Source: Salinicola lusitanus
GTDB lineage: Bacteria > Pseudomonadota > Gammaproteobacteria > Pseudomonadales > Halomonadaceae
DNA: 64,000 nucleotides
Direction of reading: 5' to 3'
Assembly (NCBI RefSeq): GCF_003206045.1
Contig: NZ_PZJM01000013.1
Location: forward strand, 47,387-111,386
Below, one piece after another: positions 1 to 8,894 of the stretch. The position numbers were made by a program, and so were the translations under genes. The notes under the pieces were generated by a model. The model was not told the origin of the DNA and did not search any database. It saw nothing but the letters and a program-made list of their open reading frames with translations. Within the stretch, counting starts at the first letter, position 1. Each line of letters begins with the position of its first letter.

Positions 1-3000
1 TCCGGAGCGGCGGCGCCTCGTCGTCCGGCCACCAGCGGCACGGAGACCGAAAAGACGGTGCCCATGCCGACTCGGGAGCGGACCAGGATCGGATGATCCA
101 GCACCCGGCTCATGCGTTCGGCGATCGACAGACCAAGCCCCAGCCCACGTTCGCTCTCCTTGTGACGGGAGGCCTGATCGAGACGGCGGAACTCCTGGAA
201 GATCTCGCTCAGCTTTGACTCCGGGATCCCGGGTCCGGTGTCCCAGACCTCGATCGTTATGCGCTCGGCGTGGCGCCGGCAGCCCAGCAGGACGCGGCCT
301 TGCTGGGTGTAACGCAGGGCGTTGGAAAGAAAATTCTGGACGATGCGGCGCAGCATCTGGGCGTCGCTGTCGACCCACAGGCTGGTGGAGACCATGTCGA
401 GATCGAGGCCGCGATCGTCCGCCATGACCTCGAATTCGGCACGCAACGGCCTCAGGATGTCGGCCAGCGGGAACTGGCTGCGACGCGGGGTGAGTGCGCC
501 GGCATCGAGCTTGGAGATGTCGAGCAGCGTGCCCAGCAGCTCCTCGGCAGCCTGCAGGGAGTTGTCGATGTGGCCAATGGTTCGGCTGTGGTCGGGTTGA
601 TCGATCTGCTGTCCGAGCGCCGAGGTGAACAGCCGAGCGGCGTTCAGCGGCTGCAGCAGGTCGTGGCTGGCGGCGGCGAGGAAGCGTGTCTTGGAGGCGT
701 TGGCATCCTCGGCGGTCTGCTTGGCCTGGCGCAGCGCCTGTTCGGCCTCGGCGCGGACCCGGTTCTCCTGACGTAGCGCCGCGTTGGCTTCGGACAGCGC
801 CTGGGTACGCTCGCGCACGCGCTCCTCCAGGTTCTCGTTGGTCTCGCGCAGGGCTATCTCGGCCAGTCGGCGCTCGGTGATGTCCTGGTAGAGGGCGAAA
901 AAGCCCAGAATGCGTCCGCCCTCGCCGAAATGAGGCGTGTAGGTCACCAGCATGTAGCGGACGCCGCCGTCACCGTCGTCGAGCGATATCTCGAAAGTGA
1001 CCCGCTCCCCGCCCAGGGCGCGTTTCATCCACGGCGTGCGCTGCCGTGCCGTCTGGGCCGGCAGCACGTTGTCCGCTCGCTCCCCGATCACGGCGTTGCG
1101 GTCGATCCCCATGGCCGCTTCGTAGGCGCGGTTGGTGAAGAGGTAGCGGCACTCCTTGTCGAAGTAGGCGATCAATGCCGGCACGTTGTCGGTATAGATA
1201 CGGATGTTGCTCTCCGAGCGGATCAGCGCCTCCTCGGTGCGCTTCTGCTGGGTGATGTCCTGGTAGGTATAGACGAACCCGCCCCCCGGCATCGGGTTGC
1301 CCAGTACTTCCAGCACCGAACCGTCGGGGCGGTAGCGCTCGTAGCGGTGGGGCTGGCCGCTTCTGATGTTCTCGATCAGCTGCTCGACATGCTCCTCCGG
1401 ATCGCCGGGGCCGTACTCGCCGTTGTGGGCGTTGTAGCGGAACACCTTCTCCATCGGCGTGCCGACGCGGATCAGGTTGTCGGGGAAGCGGAAGATCTCC
1501 AGATAGCGCTGATTCCACACCACCAGGTTGAGGTTCTGGTCGACCACCCCGATACCCTGGTTGATGTTCTCGATGGTCGCCTGGAGCAGGGCGCGGTTGA
1601 ACTCCAGCACCTGGGACGCCTCGTCGACGATCGAGATGACGTCGGAGATGCCGATGCCGCGGCCCTGGAGCGCCGAATTGACCACGATTCGCGATGACGA
1701 GGCGCCTAGGACCGACGCCAGCAGGCGCTCGGTGAACTGAATGACGTCGATCGAGGCGCGGGTGTTGTTGTCCATTGGCTTGGCGTTGCGCCGGGCGTAG
1801 TCCTCGAAGGCCCGCTCGACCTGCGACTTGCCCAGGAACCGTTCGCACAGCACCTTGAGATCGCCCATGGTGGTCGCCCCGGTCCAGGGGCGATTGACCG
1901 TGGTCTGGCGGGTCTCGATGCTGTCGACGAACAGCGAAGCCTGGATGCGCTCGACCACCCGCTGGGGCGTCAGCTGCGAGATGAAGATGTAGAAGAACAG
2001 GTTGAAGCCCAGCGACAGCATGGCACCGTGGGCGAAACTGTCGGTGACGTTGAGCCCGAACAGGTGTAGCGGCGAGAGCCACTCCACGCCCAGCGGCCCG
2101 CCCACCAGCCACGCTTCCGGCAGCAGCCCGGCCTGGATCAGCGCCGGCATCAGCAGGGCATAGGCCCAGATGGCGAAACCGACATTGAGCCCGGTCACCA
2201 CGCCCAGGCGATTGCCGCGCTTCCAGTAGAGCCCGCCCAGCACCGCGGGAGCGAACTGCGCTATGGCGGCAAGGGAGAGCAGGCCGGTGGCGGCCAGCGA
2301 GCTGTATTCGGCGACCAGCTGGTAGAAGAGATAGGCCAGGGCGAGAATGACGACGATGGTGAGGCGTCGAGCGCGCAGCACCAGACGGCCGTAGTCGCGC
2401 GGCTTCTTCTCGAACCAGCGTAGCCGGAACAGCGCCGGCAGCAGGATCTCGTTGGAGATCATGATCGCGTTGGAGACGACCGCCATGATCACCATGCCGG
2501 TCGCCGCCGAGAGGCCGCCGACGAAGGTCATCATCGCCAGCCACGGTTGGTCGGCGACGATCGGCAGGGCGAGCACATAGCTGTCCGGAGCCAGGTTCTC
2601 GCCGGCGAACAGCGAGAGCCCCGCCGCAGCCAGCGGCAGGACGAAGAAGCCGATGGCGATCAGGTAGATCGGAAAGAGCCAGCGCGCCCGCTTGGCATCG
2701 TCGGTATGGGTGTTCTCGACCACGGTGATATGGAACTGGCGAGGCAGGCAGAAGACCGCCAGCATCGCCAGCAATGTCTGGGTCCAGAAGCTGGTGTCGA
2801 AATTCTGCTCGGTCAACTGCTGCTGCAGTTTCAGGTAGGTGTCGGCGCGCGTCAGCAGCTCGCCGAGCCCGTCGAACATGCCCCAGGTGACGTAGGCACC
2901 CAGGACCAGGAAGACCAGCAGCTTGACCACCGATTCGAAGGCGATGGCCTGGATCAGCCCTTCGTGGTGCTCGGTGGCGTTGGTGTCCCGGGTCCCGAAG

Positions 3001-3524
3001 AGAATCGCGAACGCCGCCATGAAGATGGTGATGTAGAAGGCGGTGTCGTCGACGATCGGTGCCTTCACCGCGTGGCCGTCGCTGGTCATGACCCGGAACG
3101 CGGTGGAGACCGCCTTCAGTTGCAGCGCGATGTACGGCAGGGTGCCGATCAGCGCGATCAGGCTGGCGAACGCCGCCAGCGACTGCGACTTGCCGTAGCG
3201 GGACGCGATGAAGTCGGCGATCGAGGTGACGTTCTGGCGCTTGGCGACGCGGATCATCTTGGTGATGACCGGCCAGAACAGCAGGAAGGCAAGCACCGGG
3301 CCGACGAAGATGCTGGCGAACGACCAGCCGGAAGTCGCGGCCTGGCCGACGCTGCCGTAAAAGGTCCAGGAGGTGCAGTAGACGGCCAGCGCCAGACTGT
3401 AGACGATCGGCCGGCGGCTGGCAGGGCCATGACGCCTGGCATGGCGATCCCCTCGCCAGGCAATCGCGAACAGCGTGGCCACGTAGAGCAGCGCCACGAT
3501 GATCAACAACCCGCCTTCAAACAT
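1..3524 (-). CDS. SSS-type sensor histidine kinase, CrbS-like (C-terminus beyond window)
   Basis: Membrane sensor kinase, read on the minus strand from ATG 3524; about 1,174 residues lie in the window and the end is cut off. Residues 1 to about 530 form a sodium:solute symporter (SLC5/PutP-like) domain. A linker of the STAC type follows (about 545-640), then two PAS domains (about 650-760 and 772-890), a coiled coil, and a histidine kinase core with the phospho-accepting His954 in the motif SHDLLQPLN. The ATPase domain has an N-box (NFLSNALRY), a G1 box (DTGPGIPE) and a G2 box (GLGLGLS). Family members usually continue into a receiver domain, which would lie outside. With the symporter pair, DUF294 protein and exonuclease nearby, the set matches the V. 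cholerae CrbS acetate-switch region, so a role in acetate sensing is inferred. CbrA or another SSS kinase is the alternative. Confidence 0.9.
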   Translation of the reverse strand, partial: MFEGGLLIIVALLYVATLFAIAWRGDRHARRHGPASRRPIVYSLALAVYCTSWTFYGSVGQAATSGWSFASIFVGPVLAFLLFWPVITKMIRVAKRQNVTSIADFIASRYGKSQSLAAFASLIALIGTLPYIALQLKAVSTAFRVMTSDGHAVKAPIVDDTAFYITIFMAAFAILFGTRDTNATEHHEGLIQAIAFESVVKLLVFLVLGAYVTWGMFDGLGELLTRADTYLKLQQQLTEQNFDTSFWTQTLLAMLAVFCLPRQFHITVVENTHTDDAKRARWLFPIYLIAIGFFVLPLAAAGLSLFAGENLAPDSYVLALPIVADQPWLAMMTFVGGLSAATGMVIMAVVSNAIMISNEILLPALFRLRWFEKKPRDYGRLVLRARRLTIVVILALAYLFYQLVAEYSSLAATGLLSLAAIAQFAPAVLGGLYWKRGNRLGVVTGLNVGFAIWAYALLMPALIQAGLLPEAWLVGGPLGVEWLSPLHLFGLNVTDSFAHGAMLSLGFNLFFYIFISQLTPQRVVERIQASLFVDSIETRQTTVNRPWTGATTMGDLKVLCERFLGKSQVERAFEDYARRNAKPMDNNTRASIDVIQFTERLLASVLGASSSRIVVNSALQGRGIGISDVISIVDEASQVLEFNRALLQATIENINQGIGVVDQNLNLVVWNQRYLEIFRFPDNLIRVGTPMEKVFRYNAHNGEYGPGDPEEHVEQLIENIRSGQPHRYERYRPDGSVLEVLGNPMPGGGFVYTYQDITQQKRTEEALIRSESNIRIYTDNVPALIAYFDKECRYLFTNRAYEAAMGIDRNAVIGERADNVLPAQTARQRTPWMKRALGGERVTFEISLDDGDGGVRYMLVTYTPHFGEGGRILGFFALYQDITERRLAEIALRETNENLEERVRERTQALSEANAALRQENRVRAEAEQALRQAKQTAEDANASKTRFLAAASHDLLQPLNAARLFTSALGQQIDQPDHSRTIGHIDNSLQAAEELLGTLLDISKLDAGALTPRRSQFPLADILRPLRAEFEVMADDRGLDLDMVSTSLWVDSDAQMLRRIVQNFLSNALRYTQQGRVLLGCRRHAERITIEVWDTGPGIPESKLSEIFQEFRRLDQASRHKESERGLGLGLSIAERMSRVLDHPILVRSRVGMGTVFSVSVPLVAGRRGAAAP

Positions 3525-3620
3525 GAACTCTCTCCCTTGACCTGAAGCCATCCTCGAGCCAGTTCGGCTCAGTGGGTCGCCGCGACCCGGTGCGGCCCGA
3601 CAGTGGTGCCGCGTGTTGCA

Positions 3621-4136
3621 TCAACCCTTGGAGCATACCGTCTCGAGTTGCGAGTCGTCGTCCGAGAGATGACGCAGACGATCGATGTCGGGCCGGCGAT
3701 TATCGCCGACGAGCGGAACGCGCTCGCGGGTGCTGCAGTTGACCAGGTACGCCTGGTGGGTCAGCACGTCGCGATACTGCATTTCGAAACGATAGAGGAC
3801 GAACTCGACGAGGCGCTCGCCGTCGGCTTGCGAGGTCACCAGCTTGTCACGATCCACCACGCTGAACGCCGTGGTCAGCGGATAGAGATAGGTCCACGGG
3901 CGCCACGGCATCCGGCTCTTCTCGGTCGACACCACGGCCGCCGACTGGGGCAACTGCTCGCGCTTGGCTTCATACCAGCCGTACTCGTAGCTGATCTGGT
4001 AGGCCAGCAGGCCCAGCCCCGCACACGCGGGAATGATCCAGCGAGGCAGCCTTCCGCCGCTGAGAGAACGCAACAACAGCGCTACGCCGGCGGCGCCCAG
4101 GCCGGCCGAGGCTGCCGCGACCAAATGCCATATCAT
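3621..4136 (-). CDS. Conserved-looking membrane protein of unknown function
   Basis: A 171-residue protein that I do not recognise. Two hydrophobic segments near the N-terminus (about residues 3-24 and 33-50) suggest a hairpin membrane anchor, followed by a soluble region of about 120 residues rich in charged residues with a C-terminal Cys. It starts with ATG 4136 and ends about 100 bases before the sensor kinase start, in the same direction. It is separated from the upstream symporter gene by a strong hairpin terminator, so it may have its own promoter or depend on read-through. Its place between an acetate-type symporter and its presumed sensor suggests a link with that system, but only by position. 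Confidence 0.7.
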   Translation of the reverse strand: MIWHLVAAASAGLGAAGVALLLRSLSGGRLPRWIIPACAGLGLLAYQISYEYGWYEAKREQLPQSAAVVSTEKSRMPWRPWTYLYPLTTAFSVVDRDKLVTSQADGERLVEFVLYRFEMQYRDVLTHQAYLVNCSTRERVPLVGDNRRPDIDRLRHLSDDDSQLETVCSKG

Positions 4137-4155
4137 GGTGATTCCTTGCGCAAAG

Positions 4156-4184
4156 AATCGGGCTTCCCGCTGGGAAGCCCGATT
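4156..4184 (-). terminator. Terminator downstream of the symporter gene
   Basis: A perfect 13-bp inverted repeat (AATCGGGCTTCCC, 3-base loop, and its complement) lies 45 bases after the stop codon of the large symporter gene on the minus strand. It is followed on that strand by TTCTTTG, a short and imperfect T-rich run. It fits an intrinsic terminator that separates the symporter pair from the downstream membrane protein and kinase. Confidence 0.75.
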
Positions 4185-4228
4185 CGATTGAAACCCGTCA
4201 GCCTGCTTGGTCAGGACGGCATTGTCGC

Positions 4229-6010
4229 CTAGTGATCGATCGCGACACCAGCCCCCTTGGGATAGCGCACGCTTTCCACCAGATCCTGAATCTCCTGGGG
4301 TGGCTCCTCGGTGAAGCTGGAGACCAGGTAGGCCACCACGAAGTTGAGGATCGCGCCGACGGCGCCGATCGATAGCGGCGAGATGCCCAGCACCCAGTTG
4401 GCCTCGACGTCGGCCAGGTTGTTGGTGTCGGGAATGAAGAACCAGCCCTTGTAGACGAAGATGTAGACCAGGGTGAAGACCAGCCCCGAGAGCATCCCGG
4501 CGATCGCCCCCTTGTTGTTGATCCGCTTGGAGAAGATCCCCATCATCAGCGCCGGGAACAGCGAGGCGGCGGCGATACCGAAGGCCAGTGCCACGACCTG
4601 GGCGGCGAATCCGGGAGGATTGACGCCGAGATAGGTCGCCACCACGATCGCCACGGACATCGAGATGCGCGCCGCCCGCAGTTCGCCTTTTTCGGTGATC
4701 TTCGGGTTGATCGCCCCCTTGATCAGGTCATGACTGATCGCCGAGGAGATCGCCAGCAGCAGGCCTGCCGCGGTTGACAGCGCTGCCGCCAGGCCCCCCG
4801 CCGCGATCAGGCCGACCACCCAGCCGGGCAGGTTCGCGATTTCAGGGTTGGCCAGTACCAGGATGTCGTTGCTGACCTCGAGTTCATTGCCCTGCCAGCC
4901 GCGGTCGGAGAAGTCGGCGGCATTGTTGTAGAGCTGGATCCTGCCGTCGTTGTTCTTGTCGTCGAAGGTGATCAGCCCGGTCTCCTCCCAGGTGCGAATC
5001 CAGTCGGGACGATCTGCATAGGCGATGGGATTGGCGGCGGCATCCTCGTAGTTCTGGACCTGGGCGGCCATGTCCGGGTAGATGGTGGTCACCAGGTTGA
5101 GCCGGGCCATCGAGGCCACGGCCGGCGCCGTCAGGTAGAGCAGGCCGATGAACACCAGTGCCCAGCCGGCGGACCAGCGTGCGTCGGCGACCTTGGGCAC
5201 GGTGAAGAAGCGCATGATGACGTGCGGCAGCCCCGCGGTACCGATCATCAGCGATAGCGTGAACAGCACCATGTTCAGCTTGTTGTCGACCATCGCCGTG
5301 TATTCGTTGAAGCCCAGCGCCGTCACGACCTCGTTGAGCTTGGACAGCAGCGGCTCGCCGGAGGCGCTGTGATCGGAGAACAGACCGAGCGGCGGGATCG
5401 GGTTGTCGGTCAGCTCCAGCGAGATGAACACTGCCGGGATGGTATAGGCGACGATCAGCACGATGTACTGAGCCACCTGGGTATAGGTGATGCCCTTCAT
5501 GCCCCCGAGGACCGAGTAGAAGAACACGACGATGGCGGCGATGATGAGGCCGGTGGTCGCATCGACCTCCAGAAAGCGCGAGAAGGCCACCCCGGCGCCG
5601 GCCATCTGACCGATGACGTAGGTGAGCGAGGCGACGATCAAGCAGACCACCGCTACCATGCGTGCCGGCTTGCTGTAAAAGCGATCGCCGATGAACTCGG
5701 GAACGGTGAACTTGCCGAACTTGCGCAGATAGGGGGCCAGCAGCAGGGCCAGCAGGACATAGCCACCGGTCCAGCCCATCAGAAAGGTGGAGGCGCCGTA
5801 GCCTGCCGAGGCGATGATACCCGCCATGGAAATGAACGAGGCGGCGGACATCCAGTCGGCACCGATCGCCATGCCGTTGGTGATCGGGTGAACGCCGCCG
5901 CCAGCGACATAGAAGTCCCTGGTCGAACCGGCCTTGGCCCAGATCGCAATGCCGATGTAGATAGCAAAGGAGCCGCCGACAAAGAGAACGTTGATCGCGA
6001 ATTGGCTCAT
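4229..6010 (-). CDS. Sodium:solute symporter large subunit (VC_2705 subfamily, acetate-permease-like)
   Basis: A 593-residue polytopic inner-membrane protein of the SSS family, closest in type to the ActP/VC_2705 subfamily of probable cation-acetate symporters. The N-terminus enters the first membrane segment at once (FVGGSFAIYIGIAIW), and the ADWMSAASFISMAG segment that follows is typical of SSS carriers. A hydrophilic insertion of about 70 residues (about 325-390) lies between membrane segments, as is usual for this subfamily. It begins 6 bases after the stop of the DUF4212 small-subunit gene, so the two are co-transcribed and probably act together in Na+-coupled monocarboxylate uptake. The substrate is inferred from the family and neighbours and is not shown by the sequence. 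Confidence 0.93.
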   Translation of the reverse strand: MSQFAINVLFVGGSFAIYIGIAIWAKAGSTRDFYVAGGGVHPITNGMAIGADWMSAASFISMAGIIASAGYGASTFLMGWTGGYVLLALLLAPYLRKFGKFTVPEFIGDRFYSKPARMVAVVCLIVASLTYVIGQMAGAGVAFSRFLEVDATTGLIIAAIVVFFYSVLGGMKGITYTQVAQYIVLIVAYTIPAVFISLELTDNPIPPLGLFSDHSASGEPLLSKLNEVVTALGFNEYTAMVDNKLNMVLFTLSLMIGTAGLPHVIMRFFTVPKVADARWSAGWALVFIGLLYLTAPAVASMARLNLVTTIYPDMAAQVQNYEDAAANPIAYADRPDWIRTWEETGLITFDDKNNDGRIQLYNNAADFSDRGWQGNELEVSNDILVLANPEIANLPGWVVGLIAAGGLAAALSTAAGLLLAISSAISHDLIKGAINPKITEKGELRAARISMSVAIVVATYLGVNPPGFAAQVVALAFGIAAASLFPALMMGIFSKRINNKGAIAGMLSGLVFTLVYIFVYKGWFFIPDTNNLADVEANWVLGISPLSIGAVGAILNFVVAYLVSSFTEEPPQEIQDLVESVRYPKGAGVAIDH

Positions 6011-6016
6011 GCCGAC

Positions 6017-6277
6017 TTACTCCCCGAGACCGAATTTTTTGTCCAGCCGATTCATCTTCCAGGCATAGAAGAAGATCAAGCCGATGAAGACCAGAATGGA
6101 TCCCTGCTGGGCGAACCAGAAGCCCAGGTCGGTGCCGCCGACGGAGATGCCGGCCAGCAAGGGGCGTAGCAGGATCGCGCAGCCGTAGGAGACCAGTGCC
6201 CAGACGATCAGGCAGCCGGTTATCAGGCGAAGATTCGCCTTCCAATAGGCAGCAGCTTTGGATTTGTCATCTGCCAT
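6017..6277 (-). CDS. DUF4212 sodium:solute symporter small subunit
   Basis: An 86-residue protein with two membrane segments, matching the small subunit (DUF4212 family) that accompanies VC_2705-type symporters. The start at ATG 6277 (MADDKSKAAAYWKANL) is chosen because family members begin with this amphipathic segment and because GGAG lies about 10 bases upstream. An in-frame ATG at 6364 would add 29 residues unlike the family. It is the first gene of the operon and the large subunit follows after 6 bases. The family's function is presumed to be assembly or activity of the large subunit. Confidence 0.9.
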   Translation of the reverse strand: MADDKSKAAAYWKANLRLITGCLIVWALVSYGCAILLRPLLAGISVGGTDLGFWFAQQGSILVFIGLIFFYAWKMNRLDKKFGLGE

Positions 6278-6373
6278 ATCATCGTTCTCCGCATCGTTAA
6301 GGGGGGGAGGTGGCTCTTCGTTTATGTGTATTCGGCAAGACAATCGCTCGTCCACAAGCCACATTTATTCTGA

Positions 6374-6395
6374 GTGATTCACAGGTGCATGAATC
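6374..6395. promoter_or_regulatory. Possible operator, gapped dyad upstream of the symporter operon
   Basis: GATTCA (6376-6381) and its complement TGAATC (6390-6395) are separated by 8 bases, and the left arm sits inside GTGATTCAC. The same GTGATTC word recurs as a tighter dyad at 6506-6522. The position, 97-118 bases upstream of the symporter start, suits a regulator of that operon. It could be chance. Confidence 0.3.
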
Positions 6396-6505
6396 CTGCG
6401 CTGGGAGAATAGTCCGGTCGGCGCTTTTCGATCACAGTTGATGTAGCGACTAAAGTTGCACTTTATTTGAGTTATTGGTCTTGTGGCGAGATGGGTTGTC
6501 GGCAT

Positions 6506-6522
6506 GTGATTCTCTGAATCAC
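6506..6522. promoter_or_regulatory. Possible operator, GTGATTC-N3-GAATCAC dyad
   Basis: A perfect 7-bp inverted repeat with a 3-base spacer lies in the AT-rich divergent region, about 230 bases from the symporter start and 545 bases from the DUF294 gene. The half-site is shared with the dyad at 6374-6395. The spacing excludes a standard CRP site. A LuxR-type regulator paired with the sensor kinase is one candidate binder, but this is inference only. Confidence 0.35.
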
Positions 6523-7065
6523 TTGATATCAACATTGATTAATGAAAACAAGATGTTGATTACCCTACCTTAGTATCGGGGCGCAGTAGTAATGGCCATG
6601 TACTGTTAGCCGGTTAAATATGAGCAAGGGTGGCGCGGAGACGACTCAGGAGATGTCCGGCATTCTGCAACGAAAGTCTGTGTGTCCAGGATAATAATGG
6701 TGTCGAATTCGGGTGGAAATTATCGGTCGAGGGAAGTCGTCTTCATCCATTTGCGTATTGCAATACCGAACCCTGATGATCTCTTTCTGAGCGGGACTGG
6801 GGCCAAAAGTCAGTCGCTAGTTGAAGGTGGCGGGAATAGAATTCTACAACAGTGAATTGATAGTTGCCGTTCTCCTGGCGTCGGGCTTGCTACGCCTTTT
6901 TCAGGGGGAAACTGACTTGGCCAAGATGGCGATAGCGCGAGCGGCCCGTGACGAGGCATCCCGGCCCGACCGGCAGAGCCTGAAGTCGTGTCGTGATCGC
7001 CACTCGAATCATTTACCGCAGCGCAGCCGGCCGGGGTACGGCGGCGTTGGGGCGGGGGTCGCCTG

Positions 7066-8883
7066 ATGGTCGACATCGATCTTTCCCAATTGCCTTTTAC
7101 GCTGCTCGACGACCGCGGGCGCGAACGGGTAGCGCGTGGCGCCGATATGGCTTACTTCGACAGCGACGAGGTCGTGCTCGAAGCCGGTCAGCCCGGCGAG
7201 TTCGTCTTCATCATCCACAAGGGCGAGGTTGCCGAGTTCGATCCACACGCGCCGGCCAGCCATTCGCGCATCGCCCACTACACGGCAGGCGACCTGTTCG
7301 GCGCCATCAGCATCCTCAACGGCACCAGTCGCTATCGCTTCAAGGCGGAGCAGGAGAGCCTCTGCTACGTGATACCCAAGGCGCTGTTCGAGCGCCTCTG
7401 CGACGATTACCCGGCTTTCGCCGACTTCTTCCACCATGGGCTGGTGCAGAAGACCCGGCTGCTGGCCGAGCGTCGCATCGAGAGTGGCGCGAACATGGCA
7501 GGGTTCATGCTCGCGCGAATCAGCGAATGCATGCGGGCGCCGGTGATCGTCGATGCCGTCACTACCATTGCCGCGGCGGTCGCCCGGCTCAACGAGAGCC
7601 ACGCGGATAGTCTGCTGGTAGGCGAGGGCTGCCGATTCGGCGTGGTGACCAAAACCGACTTGCTCAATGCGTTGGTGATGGAAGGCGCGACCCAGGCGCG
7701 CCCGGTCGTCACCATCGCACACTTCGAGCTGGTCTCCGCCGGTCCCGATCAGTACTTGTTCGACGCGCTGGTACAGATGACTCGGCATCGGGTGGCCCGG
7801 GTGGTGGTGGTCGAGCAGGGTCGTCCGGTCGGCGTGGTCGAGCTGACCGACCTGCTCAGCTATTTCTCGAGCCACTCCTACATGGTCGGACTCGAGCTCG
7901 AGCAGGCCGACACCGTCGAGAAACTGGCTCGCGTCAGCGCGAAACTGCCGGGTCTGGTCCAGACGCTGATGGCCCAGGGGATCAAGCTCCGCTTCGTCAT
8001 GGACCTGCTGGCGGCGCTCAACGGGCGCATCGTCGAGAAGGCCTTCAAGTTCCTCACCCAGCCGCACCATCGTGCCCGGAGCTGCCTGATGGTGATGGGC
8101 AGTGAAGGCCGTGGCGAACAGATCCTCAAGACCGATCAGGACAATGCCCTGATCGTCGCCGACGGCATGGATTGGCCGGACTGCGCCGCCGTCATGCAGC
8201 GCGTCACCGAAACGCTCTGCGCGTTGGGTTATCCGCCGTGTCCGGGCAACATCATGGTGTCCAATCCGGCCTGGGTGAACAGTGAAAGCGGGTGGCGAAC
8301 GGCGATCACGCGCTGGGCCGAACGTCGCGACGGCACCTCGTTGATGAACCTCGCCATCATGCTGGACGCTCACGGCGTGGCCGGCGACACTCGCTTGCTG
8401 GAGCGTCTGCGCAGACATCTCTTCGACAGCTGTGCCCGCGATGAGCTGCTGCTGTCGCACTTTGCCCGCGCGGCGCTGCACTTCTCCGCGCCGTTGACCC
8501 TGTTCGGTTCGCTCAGGAAGCCTCGGCATGGTATCGACATCAAGAAGGGCGGCATTTTCCCGATCGTGCACGGGGTCCGTACCTTGGCGCTGGAGTGCCG
8601 CATCACCGCGACATCGACCCTGGCCCGACTGGAGGCGCTTGCCGGCCAGGGGCGGCTGGAAGCGGATTTCGCCGCGGATCTGGGCGAGGCGCTGGCGCTG
8701 TTCATCGAACTCCGCCTCAAACGGCAACTGGCGCAACTCGACGGTCGGCAGAGCAGCGACGAACCCGATCTGATCATGGTTCAGAACCTCTCCTCGCTGG
8801 AGCGCGATCTGCTGCGCGAGGCGCTGCATATCGTCAAGGACTTCCAGCAGCGTCTGACGCACCGTTTCCATCTCGAGTACTGA
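7066..8883 (+). CDS. cNMP-binding/CBS/DUF294 putative nucleotidyltransferase
   Basis: A 605-residue cytoplasmic protein with four parts. A cyclic-nucleotide-binding-like domain spans about residues 10-125, with GAISILNG in the pocket region. A pair of CBS domains follows (about 155-270). The DUF294 nucleotidyltransferase-like domain carries GSEGRGEQ at 345-352 and TDQDNA just after, and a DUF294 C-terminal helical domain closes the protein. The combination resembles GlnD-like signalling nucleotidyltransferases. Its target is unknown. It starts at ATG 7066, and an exonuclease gene follows 11 bases after its stop. The same pair lies next to acs and crbS in Vibrio, which supports a role in the acetate response. 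Confidence 0.9.
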   Translation: MVDIDLSQLPFTLLDDRGRERVARGADMAYFDSDEVVLEAGQPGEFVFIIHKGEVAEFDPHAPASHSRIAHYTAGDLFGAISILNGTSRYRFKAEQESLCYVIPKALFERLCDDYPAFADFFHHGLVQKTRLLAERRIESGANMAGFMLARISECMRAPVIVDAVTTIAAAVARLNESHADSLLVGEGCRFGVVTKTDLLNALVMEGATQARPVVTIAHFELVSAGPDQYLFDALVQMTRHRVARVVVVEQGRPVGVVELTDLLSYFSSHSYMVGLELEQADTVEKLARVSAKLPGLVQTLMAQGIKLRFVMDLLAALNGRIVEKAFKFLTQPHHRARSCLMVMGSEGRGEQILKTDQDNALIVADGMDWPDCAAVMQRVTETLCALGYPPCPGNIMVSNPAWVNSESGWRTAITRWAERRDGTSLMNLAIMLDAHGVAGDTRLLERLRRHLFDSCARDELLLSHFARAALHFSAPLTLFGSLRKPRHGIDIKKGGIFPIVHGVRTLALECRITATSTLARLEALAGQGRLEADFAADLGEALALFIELRLKRQLAQLDGRQSSDEPDLIMVQNLSSLERDLLREALHIVKDFQQRLTHRFHLEY

Positions 8884-8894
8884 CGAGGAGTGCG

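Larger units (their letters stand above)
6278..7065. other. Divergent intergenic region of the acetate-type locus, no gene seen
   Basis: About 790 bases separate the symporter operon (minus) from the DUF294 gene (plus). The stretch from about 6400 to 6790 is clearly more AT-rich than the surrounding coding DNA, which fits a large regulatory region with divergent promoters. Short reading frames in it have no ribosome binding site or recognisable product. Two dyads described separately share the word GTGATTC/GAATCAC. I could not assign a sigma-54 site or a CRP site. Confidence 0.6.

Noticed and set aside
970..2544. 524-codon minus-strand frame within the sensor kinase
   Set aside because: It is in another frame of the same strand; the kinase frame shows continuous symporter, PAS and kinase motifs with no stop.
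6506..6522. A CRP site upstream of the acetate-type symporter
   Set aside because: TGTGA and TCAC are present, but the spacing is not the 6 bases of the CRP consensus and the right half is incomplete.
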